A stretch of DNA of 64,000 nucleotides from Lentzea pudingi (GCF_014646255.1 NZ_BMNC01000002.1:248001-312000); one strand, 5' to 3'; shown: positions 9,065 to 17,899, counted from the stretch's first letter. Notes: generated by a model not told the origin, from the letters alone. Program-made: numbers and translations.

Positions 9065-9403
9065 GTGAGTGAGGAAACGATCCAACTCGATCTCAACGAA
9101 TCCGGGGTGGCCGTCGACCTGCCCTTGCCGCCGAACATCCGGGACGGTGTCCAGGGAGTTCCGTATCGGCCGGTCGAATTCCGAGACGATGATCTTCCGT
9201 CAGCTCTGGAACGCGCTGCCGCCTGGTTGCGGCAGACCCAGGACTGGCTGGGCGAACCCGTGGACGTGATCGCAGTGCATCTCGATTACGACGACACCCA
9301 CGGCAACCCGTACTACGACCTCAAGTTGCTCTGCAACGACGAGGACCTGGCGGGAGTGCCGAAGGTCATGCGAGAACACGAAGGGTCCGCTACCGGCCAG
9401 TAG
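9065..9403 (+). CDS. hypothetical protein (acidic, 112 aa)
   Basis: A small soluble acidic protein of unrecognised family. The GTG at 9065 is preferred because GGGTGGGGG lies 12-20 bases upstream. It opens SEETIQLDLNESGVAVDLPLPPNIRDGVQGVPYRPVEF-type sequence; an ATG at 8969 would add 32 poorly composed residues. The middle (ALERAAAWLRQTQDWLGEPVDVIAVHLD) is amphipathic helix followed by a beta strand. It lies just before a plsC-like gene in the same direction (25-bp gap), so the two may be co-transcribed. No function can be assigned. Confidence 0.7.
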   Translation: MSEETIQLDLNESGVAVDLPLPPNIRDGVQGVPYRPVEFRDDDLPSALERAAAWLRQTQDWLGEPVDVIAVHLDYDDTHGNPYYDLKLLCNDEDLAGVPKVMREHEGSATGQ

Positions 9404-9428
9404 CTCCCCTAGGCTACCGTTCGCAAGC

Positions 9429-10142
9429 ATGTCGGATCGCGTATATCCCCCGGTGATCGCCGCAGCGAAGCTCATGTTCAAGGTGCTCGATCTGCAGATC
9501 ACCGTCGAGGGTGCGCACCACGTCCCGCGTACGGGTGGAGCGGTCCTGGCGTCGAACCACGTCAGCTACCTCGACTTCATCTTCGCGGGCTACGGCGCGC
9601 ATCCCTCGGGGCGCCTCACGCGGTTCATGGCGAAGCACGAGATCTTCGCCAACAAGATCGCAGGCCCGCTCATGCGCGGCATGCACCACATCCCCGTCGA
9701 CCGGAGCGCGGGCCAGGCCTCCTACCAGCAGGCCCTGTCCGCGCTCCGCACCGGCGAGGTCGTCGGGATCTTCCCCGAGGCCACGATCAGCCGATCGTTC
9801 ACGGTCAAGGACATCAAGTCCGGCGCGAACCGCCTGGCGCACGAGGCCGGCGTTCCGCTCGTCCCCGTCGCGTTGTGGGGCACCCAGCGCCTGTGGACCA
9901 AGGGCAAGCCCAAGGACCTGACCCAGCGGCACGTCCCGATCACCATTCTCATCGGCGAACCGTTCGAGCCCTCCCCCGGTGACTCCGGCGACGAGGTGCT
10001 GCGCAAGCGGATGCAGGACCTGCTGGACACCGCGCAGGCCTCCTACCCGAACGAGCCCGGTGCCTGGTGGGTGCCGGTGCACCTCGGCGGCACCGCCCCG
10101 ACGCCCGAGCAGGCGGCCAGGCTGGACTCCCGCGGCGCCTGA
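9429..10142 (+). CDS. 1-acyl-sn-glycerol-3-phosphate acyltransferase family protein
   Basis: Membrane-associated acyltransferase of phospholipid synthesis. The 237-aa protein has the catalytic NHVSYLD (H-x4-D, residues 44-49) and the phosphate-binding FPEATIS at 115-121, plus PVALWGTQ toward the end, all typical of PlsC-like enzymes. The start is ATG. A second PlsC-like gene lies at 56821-57528, and the sequence does not show which one acts as the main LPA acyltransferase. Confidence 0.92.
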   Translation: MSDRVYPPVIAAAKLMFKVLDLQITVEGAHHVPRTGGAVLASNHVSYLDFIFAGYGAHPSGRLTRFMAKHEIFANKIAGPLMRGMHHIPVDRSAGQASYQQALSALRTGEVVGIFPEATISRSFTVKDIKSGANRLAHEAGVPLVPVALWGTQRLWTKGKPKDLTQRHVPITILIGEPFEPSPGDSGDEVLRKRMQDLLDTAQASYPNEPGAWWVPVHLGGTAPTPEQAARLDSRGA

Positions 10143-10377
10143 CCTGGCGATACAAGGTTTTCACAAGCCTCGTCGGGCACAGTGGACCGTGCGCGCCCGA
10201 AGTGGTGAGGTGGAACTGGGGGATCTCACCCGTTCGGGGCGCCGAGCCGCGTCCGCACGGTGAAATTGGGGGTCTCTCCTGCTGTCCAGGAGGAGAGTCA
10301 CCGCGCTGACGTGGTTCGCAGCAGAGGCTGCGGCCGGGGTTGGTTGAAGCCCCCCAGGCACCGCCCCGTCCGCCCTC

Positions 10378-13300
10378 TCAGGCTTCCGCGTCCGCCGGTT
10401 CCGGCGAAGCGTCCGCCGGTTCCGGCGAAGGGTCCTCAGCCGGTACGGGCGCCGGTACGGCCGCACGAGCCGGTTCGTCGGCGGACGTGCGCAGTCGCTG
10501 CGAGATCACCTGCGAGATGCCGTCACCGCGCATCGAGACGCCGTACAGCGCGTCCGCGATCTCCATGGTCGGCTTCTGGTGCGTGATGATCAGCAGCTGC
10601 GATCGGTCGCGGAGCTGCTGGAACAGGCCGATCAGCCGGTGCAGGTTCGTGTCGTCCAGCGCCGCCTCGACCTCGTCCATCACGTAGAACGGTGAGGGGC
10701 GGGCGCGGAAGATCGCGACCAGCATCGCGACGGCGGCCAGCGACTTCTCGCCACCGGACAGCAGCGACAGGCGCTTGACCTTCTTGCCGGGCGGCCGGGC
10801 CTCCAGCTCGATGCCGGTGGTCAGCATGTCGCCGGGCTCGGTCAGCACGAGGCGGCCGTCGCCACCGGGGAACAGGACCTTGAAGACGATCTCGAACTCG
10901 CGCGCCACGTCCTCGTAGGCCAGCGTGAAGACCTCGAGGATCTTGTCGTCGACCTCCTTCACGACGGTGAGCAGGTCGCGGCGGGTGTCCTTGATGTCCT
11001 CGAGCTGCGTGGAGAGGAACTTGTAGCGCTCCTCCAGCGCCGCGAACTCCTCCAGCGCGAGCGGGTTCACCTTGCCCAGCAACGACATGTCGCGCTCGGC
11101 ACGCTTGGCGCGGCGGACCTGGGTGTCGCGGTCGTACGGCATCGGCTGCGGCTCGGAGACCTGCTCGCCGCGGTCCTTGGCGGCCTGGTACTCGGCCAAC
11201 TCGGCGGCGGAGGCGGGCACCATGACGTCGGGACCGTACTCGTTGACCAAGTCTTCGAGGCCGATGCCGAAGTCCTCGGCGATCTTGGTCTCCAGCTGCT
11301 CGATGCGCATGCGCTGCTCGGCGCGCAGGACCTCGTCGCGGTGCACGGCGTCGACGAGCTTCTCCAGCTCACCGGACATCTCGCGCACCAGGTTGCGCAC
11401 CTGGGTCAGCAGGAGTTCGTGCTGCGAACGGCGTTCCTGGGCCTGGTCGCGCTCACGGGCCGCGCGGGACAGCGAGATCTCGATGCGTTCCAGCGCCTGC
11501 TCGCCGCCCTTGGCGACGGCCTTCGCGACCACGGCACCGCGCGCACGGTGAGCCGTCGCGCGGGCGTGGCGTTCGCGAGCCTCACGCTCAGCGCGGGCGG
11601 CACGCCGCAAGCCCTCTGCCTTGCCCTGTACGGCCCGTGCGCGCTCTTCCGCGGTGCGTTGCACCAGACGCGCGTCCATCTCGCCCTGACGCGCCTGAGC
11701 CAGTTCCGCGGACAACGCGTCGCGCTGCTCGGTGTCCGGCTCGTCGTCGAGGGTCTGCTCCTCCTCGGCCATCAGCAGCCGCTCTTCGAGCTCGGCCAGC
11801 TTCATGAGGGCTTCCTCGCGCGACCGCTCGACCTTGGCGCGCTGCTCGGTGATGCGGCTGACCTCGGCCTCCGCCGACCGCACCGCCGCGACCATCCGGT
11901 TCAGCCGCTCGCCGGAGCGGGCCTGGCGGACCTTGGCCTCCTGCATCGCCTCCTTGACCGCGTCGAGCACCTTGCGGCGGGCCTGCTGCTCGGCACGGGC
12001 GCCTTCCAGCGCGGCCGAAGCGTGCTCCAGCGCCCGTTCCGCGGTCGCGAGCTGCTCCTGCGCCTCGTCGACGGCGGCCTGCACCTCGATCACGCTCTGG
12101 CCCTGGGCACCCGAGCCGCCGATGGCCCAGTCCGTGCCGAAGAGGTCGCCCTCACGGGTCACCGCGCGGCCGTTGAGACGGGCAGCGGAGTCCAGGTCTT
12201 CCACGACCGCAAGGCGATCGAGCGCGCGGGCCAGCGCCGGGCGCAACGCCTCGGGGGCGTGCACGACGTCGATCGCCCACCGCGCGCCGTGCGGCAGGGG
12301 ACCCCACCGCGACGTGTCCACAGTGGACCCGTGCGAGCCGATCAGGACACCCGCGCGGCCGGCGTCCTTCTCCTTCAACAGTTTCAGGGCGGCGAGCGCG
12401 CCGTCACCGGACGACACCGCGACGGCGTCGGCGATCGGGCCGAGCGCGGCGGCGAGCGCGACCTCGTAGCCGGGTTCGACGGTCAGCAGGGCGGCGACGG
12501 AACCGAGCAGGCCCGGCACGTCCGACGCGAGCAGCGCGCCCGCACCGTCCTTGCGCGTGAGGCCCAGCGAGAGAGCGTCGACGCGAGCGCGCCACGACGC
12601 GATGTCGCGTTCCGCGGTGCGTTCGGCCTTCACCAGTTCCTCGACGCGCTGCCGTGCCGCGTCGTTGGACTGCACTGCGTGCCGATGGCGTTCGTCGAGG
12701 TCGTTGTCGCCCTCGTCCTCGTAGCCGGTGACCGCCTGCGCCTCCGCCAGTTCGATCGACGCGAACTCGACGCGTTCGGAGGCCTCGGTCACCGTGACGG
12801 AGAGGCGTTCGATCTCCTCGGCGGTGGCGTTCGTCTTGCTGCGCAACGCTTCCACCTGACCGGAGAGGCGCGCGAGGCCCTCCCGGCGGTCGGCGATCGC
12901 GCGGACGGCGGCGATGTGCGCCTTCTCCGCCTGCGAGACCATGCGCTCCAGTTCGGCCCGCGTCTCGACGGCTTCGGCCAAAGCGATCCTGGCCTCGGTC
13001 ACGCCTTCCTGGAGCTCCAGCTCCATCTCGGCGGTCTCCTCGGCCTCGCGGTCGAGGTCGTCGGGGTCACGGCCGCGGCTCGGCGCGTCCACGACGTCGG
13101 ACAGGTGCCGCGCTCGTTCGGCGGCGAGGCGGACCGTGCCGCGGAGGCGTTCCTCCAAAGCGGACAGCCGGTACCAGGTGTCCTGCGCGGCCTGCAGCTT
13201 CGGCGAGTCGGCCGCGACCCGCTCCTCCAGCTCGTTCTGCTGGTACTGGGCCGCCTGCAACGACTTCTCGACCTCGGCGCGGCGCACGCGGGCCTTCGCC

Positions 13301-14043
13301 TCGTCGTGCTCCTCCTGCTGGATGGCCTCGCGCTGCGTCACCAGGTCGTCGGCGAGCAGGCGGAGCTTGCTGTCCCGCAGCTCGGACTGGACGACCTGCG
13401 CGCGGCGGGCGATCTCGGCCTGCTTGCCCAGGGGCTTGAGCTGGCGGCGCAGCTCGGCGGTGAGGTCGGTGAGACGCGTCAGGTTCGCCTGCATCGCCTC
13501 GAGCTTGCGCAGCGCTTTTTCCTTGCGCTTGCGGTGCTTCAGGACGCCGGCGGCCTCCTCGATGAACGCGCGCCGTTCCTCCGGTTTGGACTCGAGGATC
13601 GCGGCGAGCTGGCCCTGACCGACGATCACGTGCATCTCGCGGCCGATGCCGGAGTCCGACAGCAGCTCCTGGATGTCCATCAGGCGGCACGAGTTGCCGT
13701 TGATCTCGTACTCGGTGGCGCCCTCGCGGAACATGCGGCGGGTGATCGACACCTCGGTGTACTCGATCGGCAGCATGCCGTCGGCGTTGTCGATCGTCAG
13801 CGTCACCTCCGCGCGGCCGAGCGGCGCGCGGCCGGACGTGCCGGCGAAGATGACGTCCTCCATCTTGCCGCCGCGCAGGTCCTTGGCGCCCTGCGTGCCC
13901 ATGACCCAGCGCAGCGCGTCGAGCACGTTGGACTTGCCGGACCCGTTGGGGCCGACCACACAGGTGATGCCGGGCTCGAAGCGCAGCGTGGTAGCCGAGG
14001 CGAAGGACTTGAAGCCCTTCAGCGTCAGGCTCTTGAGATGCAC
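10378..14043 (-). CDS. smc: chromosome segregation protein SMC
   Basis: Condensin-type ATPase that folds and segregates the chromosome with ScpAB. It is 1221 aa from the GTG at 14043 (VHLKSLTLKGFKSF); a TTG six codons earlier is a less likely start. The N-terminal head has Walker A GPNGSGKS at residues 31-38. Long coiled coils flank a hinge near residues 510-640. The C-terminal head carries LSGGEKSL and Walker B FYVMDEVEAALDD. The C-terminus ends in an Ala/Pro/Glu-rich tail with near-repeated PEPADA units. Downstream (10274-10297) a weak hairpin, CTCTCCT/AGGAGAG, could terminate it. Confidence 0.97.
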   Translation of the reverse strand: MHLKSLTLKGFKSFASATTLRFEPGITCVVGPNGSGKSNVLDALRWVMGTQGAKDLRGGKMEDVIFAGTSGRAPLGRAEVTLTIDNADGMLPIEYTEVSITRRMFREGATEYEINGNSCRLMDIQELLSDSGIGREMHVIVGQGQLAAILESKPEERRAFIEEAAGVLKHRKRKEKALRKLEAMQANLTRLTDLTAELRRQLKPLGKQAEIARRAQVVQSELRDSKLRLLADDLVTQREAIQQEEHDEAKARVRRAEVEKSLQAAQYQQNELEERVAADSPKLQAAQDTWYRLSALEERLRGTVRLAAERARHLSDVVDAPSRGRDPDDLDREAEETAEMELELQEGVTEARIALAEAVETRAELERMVSQAEKAHIAAVRAIADRREGLARLSGQVEALRSKTNATAEEIERLSVTVTEASERVEFASIELAEAQAVTGYEDEGDNDLDERHRHAVQSNDAARQRVEELVKAERTAERDIASWRARVDALSLGLTRKDGAGALLASDVPGLLGSVAALLTVEPGYEVALAAALGPIADAVAVSSGDGALAALKLLKEKDAGRAGVLIGSHGSTVDTSRWGPLPHGARWAIDVVHAPEALRPALARALDRLAVVEDLDSAARLNGRAVTREGDLFGTDWAIGGSGAQGQSVIEVQAAVDEAQEQLATAERALEHASAALEGARAEQQARRKVLDAVKEAMQEAKVRQARSGERLNRMVAAVRSAEAEVSRITEQRAKVERSREEALMKLAELEERLLMAEEEQTLDDEPDTEQRDALSAELAQARQGEMDARLVQRTAEERARAVQGKAEGLRRAARAEREARERHARATAHRARGAVVAKAVAKGGEQALERIEISLSRAARERDQAQERRSQHELLLTQVRNLVREMSGELEKLVDAVHRDEVLRAEQRMRIEQLETKIAEDFGIGLEDLVNEYGPDVMVPASAAELAEYQAAKDRGEQVSEPQPMPYDRDTQVRRAKRAERDMSLLGKVNPLALEEFAALEERYKFLSTQLEDIKDTRRDLLTVVKEVDDKILEVFTLAYEDVAREFEIVFKVLFPGGDGRLVLTEPGDMLTTGIELEARPPGKKVKRLSLLSGGEKSLAAVAMLVAIFRARPSPFYVMDEVEAALDDTNLHRLIGLFQQLRDRSQLLIITHQKPTMEIADALYGVSMRGDGISQVISQRLRTSADEPARAAVPAPVPAEDPSPEPADASPEPADAEA

Positions 14044-14103
14044 GCCGGGCAGAGTACCCAAGCGCTTGCGGGTGGTGCGGGACCCCGCTCTTGACCTGCG
14101 TTT

Positions 14104-14733
14104 CTAGGGACGGAGAGTGACCAGCAGCCCGCTCTCGTCGGAGACCTCCAACCGGTCGATCTGGTCCACGCGGAACGACGTGGAGCCGGGAATCCGCTCG
14201 TCAGCGGCATGATCGGAGCCCCACCAGCCGCCGACCTCGCGCTGCCCCCGCCGGTCGAACACGATGACCTTGCAGCGCGCACCGGGCTTGACCTCGCCGA
14301 GCTTGAACCACATCTCGGTGCCCCACGACTTCGACACCATCTCGGCCTGGCCGTTCACGCCGGTGGCCGCGTCCTTCGAGGTCCAGGTGGGCGGGAGCGA
14401 CGGCGTCACCGGTGCCGCGACGGGCGGCGCGGGCGCCGGCCGCAGGAGGAAGAGCCCTCCGGCCAGGGCGAGCAGCACGAGGACCGCCGCACAGGCGATC
14501 AGTACGCGGCGCTGGTCACGCCCCGGTCTCGGGGGGTCGGCGGGGATCTCGTCGAGGTTCTCGACGTCCTCCAGGGTCAGGCCGCCGAGCAGCCCCGGCA
14601 GCGGGGCCAGCCGCAACATCTCGGCCTGGCAGTGGCCGCAGTCGCCGAGATGACGTTCGAACACGGCCCGTTCCTTGAGGTCGAGCGAGCCGAAGAGGTA
14701 GGCACCGACGTCGACGGTGTGCTGGCAGCTCAC
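14104..14733 (-). CDS. zinc-containing anti-sigma factor (RslA/RskA-like)
   Basis: Membrane-bound partner of the ECF sigma factor encoded just upstream. Its GTG start overlaps the sigma stop codon (GTGA). The 209-aa protein begins with a ZAS domain: CQHTVDVGAYLFGSL then HLGDCGHC (H-x3-C-x2-C). One membrane helix follows (VLIACAAVLVLLALAGGLFLL, about residues 92-112), then an extracytoplasmic beta domain (WGTEMWFKLGEVKPGARC...). The overall architecture matches mycobacterial RslA. The H-x3-C-x2-C motif suggests zinc binding, and in some relatives it gives redox control. Confidence 0.88.
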   Translation of the reverse strand: MSCQHTVDVGAYLFGSLDLKERAVFERHLGDCGHCQAEMLRLAPLPGLLGGLTLEDVENLDEIPADPPRPGRDQRRVLIACAAVLVLLALAGGLFLLRPAPAPPVAAPVTPSLPPTWTSKDAATGVNGQAEMVSKSWGTEMWFKLGEVKPGARCKVIVFDRRGQREVGGWWGSDHAADERIPGSTSFRVDQIDRLEVSDESGLLVTLRP

Positions 14734-15236
14734 GCCTCGGTCACCCCTCTTTCCTCCAGTGCGTCGCGCAGTGCCCGCAGTGCGTAGAAGCAGCGCGACT
14801 TGACCGTGCCCGGCGGGATGCCGAGCGTCCTGGCGGCCTCCGCGACGGTGCGGCGGCGGTAGTACAGCTCGATGACGACCGTCCGGTGCTCGGGCGTGAG
14901 CGCCCGCAGCGCCGACGCGATCTGCCACTTCTGCAGCACGTGGTCGACCTGGTCGCTGACCGGCGGGAGGTTCACCGGTTCGAGCGGCACCTCGGTCGCG
15001 CGTGCGTTGCGGCGGCGGTAGCCGGAGATCACCAGGTTCTTCGCGACCGTGTAGAGCCACGGTGCCGCGTCGTCCGGTTTCAGACCTTCGTGGTTCCGCC
15101 ACGCGCGGAGCAGCGTCTCCTGCACGACGTCCTCCGCCTGCTGGTAGTCGCCGTCGACCAGCCGCAGCACGTAGTGCAGCAGCGGGCCCCTCCAGCGCTC
15201 GTACAACTGGATGAGGACGTCTTCCGAAGAGTCCAC
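14730..15236 (-). CDS. ECF RNA polymerase sigma factor, SigL-like
   Basis: A 168-aa alternative sigma factor. Region 2 (LLHYVLRLVDGDYQQAEDVVQETLLRAWRN) and region 4 (LRALTPEHRTVVIELYYRRRTVAEAARTLGIPPGTVKSR) are both complete, with no extra C-terminal domain. Sequence and partner resemble M. tuberculosis SigL. It starts with GTG at 15236, only a few bases after the expected start point of the promoter described at 15245-15272, so its mRNA may be nearly leaderless. It overlaps the anti-sigma gene by four bases, the standard arrangement for stoichiometric control. Confidence 0.92.
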   Translation of the reverse strand: MDSSEDVLIQLYERWRGPLLHYVLRLVDGDYQQAEDVVQETLLRAWRNHEGLKPDDAAPWLYTVAKNLVISGYRRRNARATEVPLEPVNLPPVSDQVDHVLQKWQIASALRALTPEHRTVVIELYYRRRTVAEAARTLGIPPGTVKSRCFYALRALRDALEERGVTEA

Positions 15237-15244
15237 GATCCCCT

Positions 15245-15272
15245 ACTACGCCATCTCCCTGAAAACGGTTCA
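15245..15272 (-). promoter_or_regulatory. ECF-type autoregulatory promoter of the sigma gene
   Basis: On the minus strand TGAACC (15267-15272) and CGTAGT (15245-15250) are 16 bases apart, close to the consensus reported for mycobacterial SigL promoters (TGAACC, 16-17 bases, CGT). The -10 ends nine bases before the sigma GTG. The -35 overlaps the TGA stop of acyP. Confidence 0.65.
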
Positions 15273-15536
15273 GCGCTCGATGAACCCACTCAGGTCGCCC
15301 CTGGCGTCCGACCACTGCTCACCGACAGAGTCGACGTGTCCGGGGGTTTCACCCGAACGGAGAGCATTCAGCAGTTGTTCACAGTTCTCCCGCGAACCCT
15401 CGGCAACCACCTCGACCCGTCCGTCCGGCCTGTTCGAAGCACTGCCCACCAGGCCCAGTTCTAGTGCGCGGGCTCGCGTCCACCAGCGAAAACCAACGCC
15501 CTGAACCCGGCCCCGCACCCACGCGTTTAGTCGCAC
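15270..15536 (-). CDS. acyP: acylphosphatase
   Basis: Small enzyme hydrolysing acyl phosphates such as carbamoyl or 1,3-bisphosphoglyceryl phosphate. The GTG at 15536 gives 88 aa, the family's usual length, and follows GGAGG by five bases; an earlier in-frame start at 15599 would add 21 unconserved residues. The substrate loop is [11 protein letters not shown], containing the phosphate-binding arginine. The catalytic asparagine lies in [18 protein letters not shown]. In actinomycetes acyP often precedes smc; here the sigma/anti-sigma pair is inserted between them. Confidence 0.93.
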   Translation of the reverse strand: MRLNAWVRGRVQGVGFRWWTRARALELGLVGSASNRPDGRVEVVAEGSRENCEQLLNALRSGETPGHVDSVGEQWSDARGDLSGFIER

Positions 15537-15623
15537 GTCCACCTCCGAATGGTTGCGTAGTGACGCCAGGTGATCGAAGACGCACGCTGGGGTTGTCACC
15601 CATTAGTGGTACGGTCCCGACCC

Positions 15624-16355
15624 GTGAGTGCCCGCAGCCTCTTACTCGGCCTGCTGATCGGTGCAACCGGTATCGGCGGTCTCGCCGTCACCGGCAACTC
15701 CCCTCTCGGCATCAACTTCACCAATGCCGCGCAGCAGGAGACCACCGAAGCAGCGAACCAGTTCGGAACGGGAAACGCCGCCGCACCCAACAGCAACAGA
15801 CAGCCCTCCGACGGCGGCAACGCCGACACCGGCGCCCCCGCGCCCCAGACGTCCTCCTCGGTGCCCGCCACCTCGACGACGTCCGAGACGCCCTCCTCCA
15901 CGCCTTCGACGCCCGCGGCCCCGTCCACCACGACGCCGCCCCCCGAGGCGCCGAAGCCGCCCGCGCAGACGCAACCGCCGACCGGCCAGACCCCTGAGCA
16001 GGCCGTGCTCGCGCTCGTCAACGACGCCCGCGCCGCCGCCGGGTGCAAGGCCCTCGTGATCGACGACCGCGTCACGACCGCCGCGCAGGCCCACAGCACG
16101 GACATGGCGAACAAGAAGTACTTCTCGCACACCTCGCAGGACGGCAGGACGTTCGACGTCCGCATGCGCGAGGCCGGCTACCCGAAGCCGGGCGGCGAGA
16201 ACATCGCGATGGGCTACCCCACCGCCGCCGCCGTCGTGGACGGCTGGATGAAGTCGACCGGCCACCGCGAGAACATCGAGAACTGCAGCTTCACCACGAT
16301 GGGCGTGGGGCTCGACACCCGCGGCAACTACTGGACCCAGAACTTCGGCCGCTGA
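15624..16355 (+). CDS. secreted CAP/SCP-domain protein
   Basis: A 243-aa exported protein. Residues 1-25 form a hydrophobic signal-like segment, followed by a long low-complexity Thr/Ser/Pro linker to about residue 125. The C-terminal CAP domain (TPEQAVLALVNDARAAAGC ... AQAHSTDMANKKYFSHTSQDG ... GENIAMGY ... WMKSTGHRENIENC) contains the two conserved His and the GHRENI motif of YkwD-like proteins. The GTG start at 15624 directly precedes the signal segment. Codon 7 is TTA, very rare in such GC-rich genomes. Two Thr/Pro-rich membrane proteins follow on the same strand. Function is probably at the cell envelope but unknown. Confidence 0.88.
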   Translation: MSARSLLLGLLIGATGIGGLAVTGNSPLGINFTNAAQQETTEAANQFGTGNAAAPNSNRQPSDGGNADTGAPAPQTSSSVPATSTTSETPSSTPSTPAAPSTTTPPPEAPKPPAQTQPPTGQTPEQAVLALVNDARAAAGCKALVIDDRVTTAAQAHSTDMANKKYFSHTSQDGRTFDVRMREAGYPKPGGENIAMGYPTAAAVVDGWMKSTGHRENIENCSFTTMGVGLDTRGNYWTQNFGR

Positions 16356-16377
16356 CCGTTCTAACAGGGGAAACTTC

Positions 16378-16839
16378 GTGTACGAGAGCCCGGAACCGGA
16401 CTCGCGCCCGCGCATCTTCCGAGGTGCGCCGCAGGTCGTCCTCGCCGCCTCCGGCGTCGTGCTGGCGACCGTCTTCGCCGCCGTCGCCTCCTTCGCGGCG
16501 GGCTCGGACACCGCGTCCGAATCCCCGGCGACGCAACCGCCGCGCAAGGAGGCCGTGCGCGACGCCCTGAGCATCGTGCCGACGTCCACGCCGACGACGA
16601 CCGCCGAGCAGACGTCGACGACCACCGAGACGACGACGCCCTCGACGACCACGACGACGAAGAAGCAGACGCGCGTCACGACCATCACGCGTCCGGACGG
16701 CACGACGACCACGGTCACGACCGAGGAACCGCCGCCGGTGGTCACGACGACGACCACGTCGTCGAACAACACGACGACCACGACGACCACGGTGGTCACC
16801 ACGACGACGGACCCGACGACAACGACGACGACCTCGTAG
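16378..16839 (+). CDS. membrane-anchored Thr-rich protein, paralogue A
   Basis: A 153-aa protein. A short cytoplasmic N-terminus is followed by one membrane segment (VVLAASGVVLATVFAAVASFAAG, about residues 20-42) and an extracellular tail made largely of threonine, ending in runs such as TTTTTT and DPTTTTTTS. No enzyme domain is visible. The GTG start lies after GGGGAA, 22 bases after the CAP gene stop, so co-transcription is likely. The membrane segment is clearly similar to that of the gene at 16968, so the pair arose by duplication. Such tails are often glycosylated and span the wall, but that is inference. Confidence 0.72.
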   Translation: MYESPEPDSRPRIFRGAPQVVLAASGVVLATVFAAVASFAAGSDTASESPATQPPRKEAVRDALSIVPTSTPTTTAEQTSTTTETTTPSTTTTTKKQTRVTTITRPDGTTTTVTTEEPPPVVTTTTTSSNNTTTTTTTVVTTTTDPTTTTTTS

Positions 16840-16870
16840 GGTTACGCCAGTCACCGCCTTGTGACGCAGA

Positions 16871-16888
16871 GCCACACGAAGGTGTGGC
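16871..16888 (+). terminator. small hairpin between the two Thr/Pro-rich genes
   Basis: GCCACAC-GAAG-GTGTGGC forms a 7-bp stem with a tetraloop 32 bases after the stop of the first paralogue. There is no U tract, so it may be a weak terminator or attenuator. Confidence 0.35.
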
Positions 16889-16967
16889 GCTGCTGAGGCT
16901 TTGGTGCGTTTCCGCCGATAACTCGAACACCAGCCCATCCGACCGGGTTTCCCCCGAGGAGCGATCG

Positions 16968-17456
16968 GTGTTCGAGAAAGATCTTCCGCAGTCACCGGCC
17001 GAGGCGCCGAAGAAGCGCAAGGGCACGGCGGTGATGCTGGCCGCGGGCGGCGTGGTCGTGGCGACCCTGTTCGCCACCGTGGCGTCCATGCTGGCCGCCT
17101 CCGGCCGCGAGGCCGCCCCGGAACGCACGGCGGCCGACGTCGTGCAGACCGTCACGAGCGTCGCACCGGACGGCAGCACCAGCACGGTCGTCGTCACGGT
17201 GTCCTCCGGCGCGTCCCAGAAGGCGTCCGCACCGGAGCGCAAGCAGGCCGCGAAGCCGCAGGACCAGCCGAAACAGGGCGCGCCGGACCAGCCTCAGCTG
17301 ACCACCGCCCAGCCCCAGCCGACGCAGACCGAGACGCAGAGCACGCCGCCCCCGCACACGGAGCCGCCGTCGTCGACGCCTCAGTCCTCGGAGCCGTCGG
17401 TCACGCCGCCGTCGTCCTCGTCGTCGGCCACGCCCCCGCCGGACCCGCAGCCCTAG
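16968..17456 (+). CDS. membrane-anchored Pro/Ser/Gln-rich protein, paralogue B
   Basis: A 162-aa protein laid out like its upstream neighbour: charged N-terminus (PKKRKG), one membrane segment (TAVMLAAGGVVVATLFATVASMLAA, about residues 19-43), the short motif TSVAPDGSTSTVVVTVSSG, then a disordered tail rich in Pro, Gln, Ser and Thr. The GTG at 16968 is chosen because GAGGAG lies seven bases upstream. It ends four bases into the convergent gene at 17453. Function unknown; a wall-spanning or scaffolding role is inferred from composition. Confidence 0.72.
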   Translation: MFEKDLPQSPAEAPKKRKGTAVMLAAGGVVVATLFATVASMLAASGREAAPERTAADVVQTVTSVAPDGSTSTVVVTVSSGASQKASAPERKQAAKPQDQPKQGAPDQPQLTTAQPQPTQTETQSTPPPHTEPPSSTPQSSEPSVTPPSSSSSATPPPDPQP

Positions 17457-17899
17457 CCCGGCACCACCCGCAGCGCGGCGGTTGCCAGCCGGCGAATGCG
17501 CTTGGTCCGGCCCTCAGCCGCCAACGCACGCAACACCGTCGGTGCCGGCATCTCGGCCAGGCGCAGCTGCAACCAGTCCGACCACCCCGGGAGGTCGATC
17601 TCTTCCGGGGCCAGGTCCGCCGCCCTCCGCAGGACACCGACCTCCCGGCTCCGGCGCTGCGCGTAGGTGTCGTCAGGGACGAGCTCCAACCACGGTTCGT
17701 GGTCATCGACCAGATCGAGCACCCTCAACAGAACGGAAGTCCGCAGCGCGGTGTCCGGCTCGTGTGCCAACGCCGCGCGCAAGAGGGGCAAGGCGCCGAA
17801 CGCGGCCTGGTACAGCTCCCACCGGCCGTGTTCGGACGCGAGGTCTGCGGTGCATCCAGTCTCGCGGGCGAGGGCGGCAAGCGGTTGTTCGGTGGTCAC
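17453..17899 (-). CDS. hypothetical protein coupled to kdpE
   Basis: A 148-aa soluble, mostly helical protein of unrecognised family, with Leu/Ala-rich amphipathic helices (ALPLLRAALAHEPDTALRTSVLLRVLDLVDDHEPWLELV) resembling HEAT-type helices. Its GTG overlaps the kdpE stop (GTGA), so kdpD, kdpE and this gene form one translationally coupled string. No DNA-binding, membrane or enzymatic motif is visible. The coupling suggests a role with the KdpDE system, which is inference. Confidence 0.7.
   Translation of the reverse strand: MTTEQPLAALARETGCTADLASEHGRWELYQAAFGALPLLRAALAHEPDTALRTSVLLRVLDLVDDHEPWLELVPDDTYAQRRSREVGVLRRAADLAPEEIDLPGWSDWLQLRLAEMPAPTVLRALAAEGRTKRIRRLATAALRVVPG

Noticed and set aside
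11341..14094. A 917-codon plus-strand open frame opposite smc
   Set aside because: It mirrors the smc codon pattern on the other strand, has no recognisable domain or ribosome-binding site, and is His/Leu/Arg-skewed.
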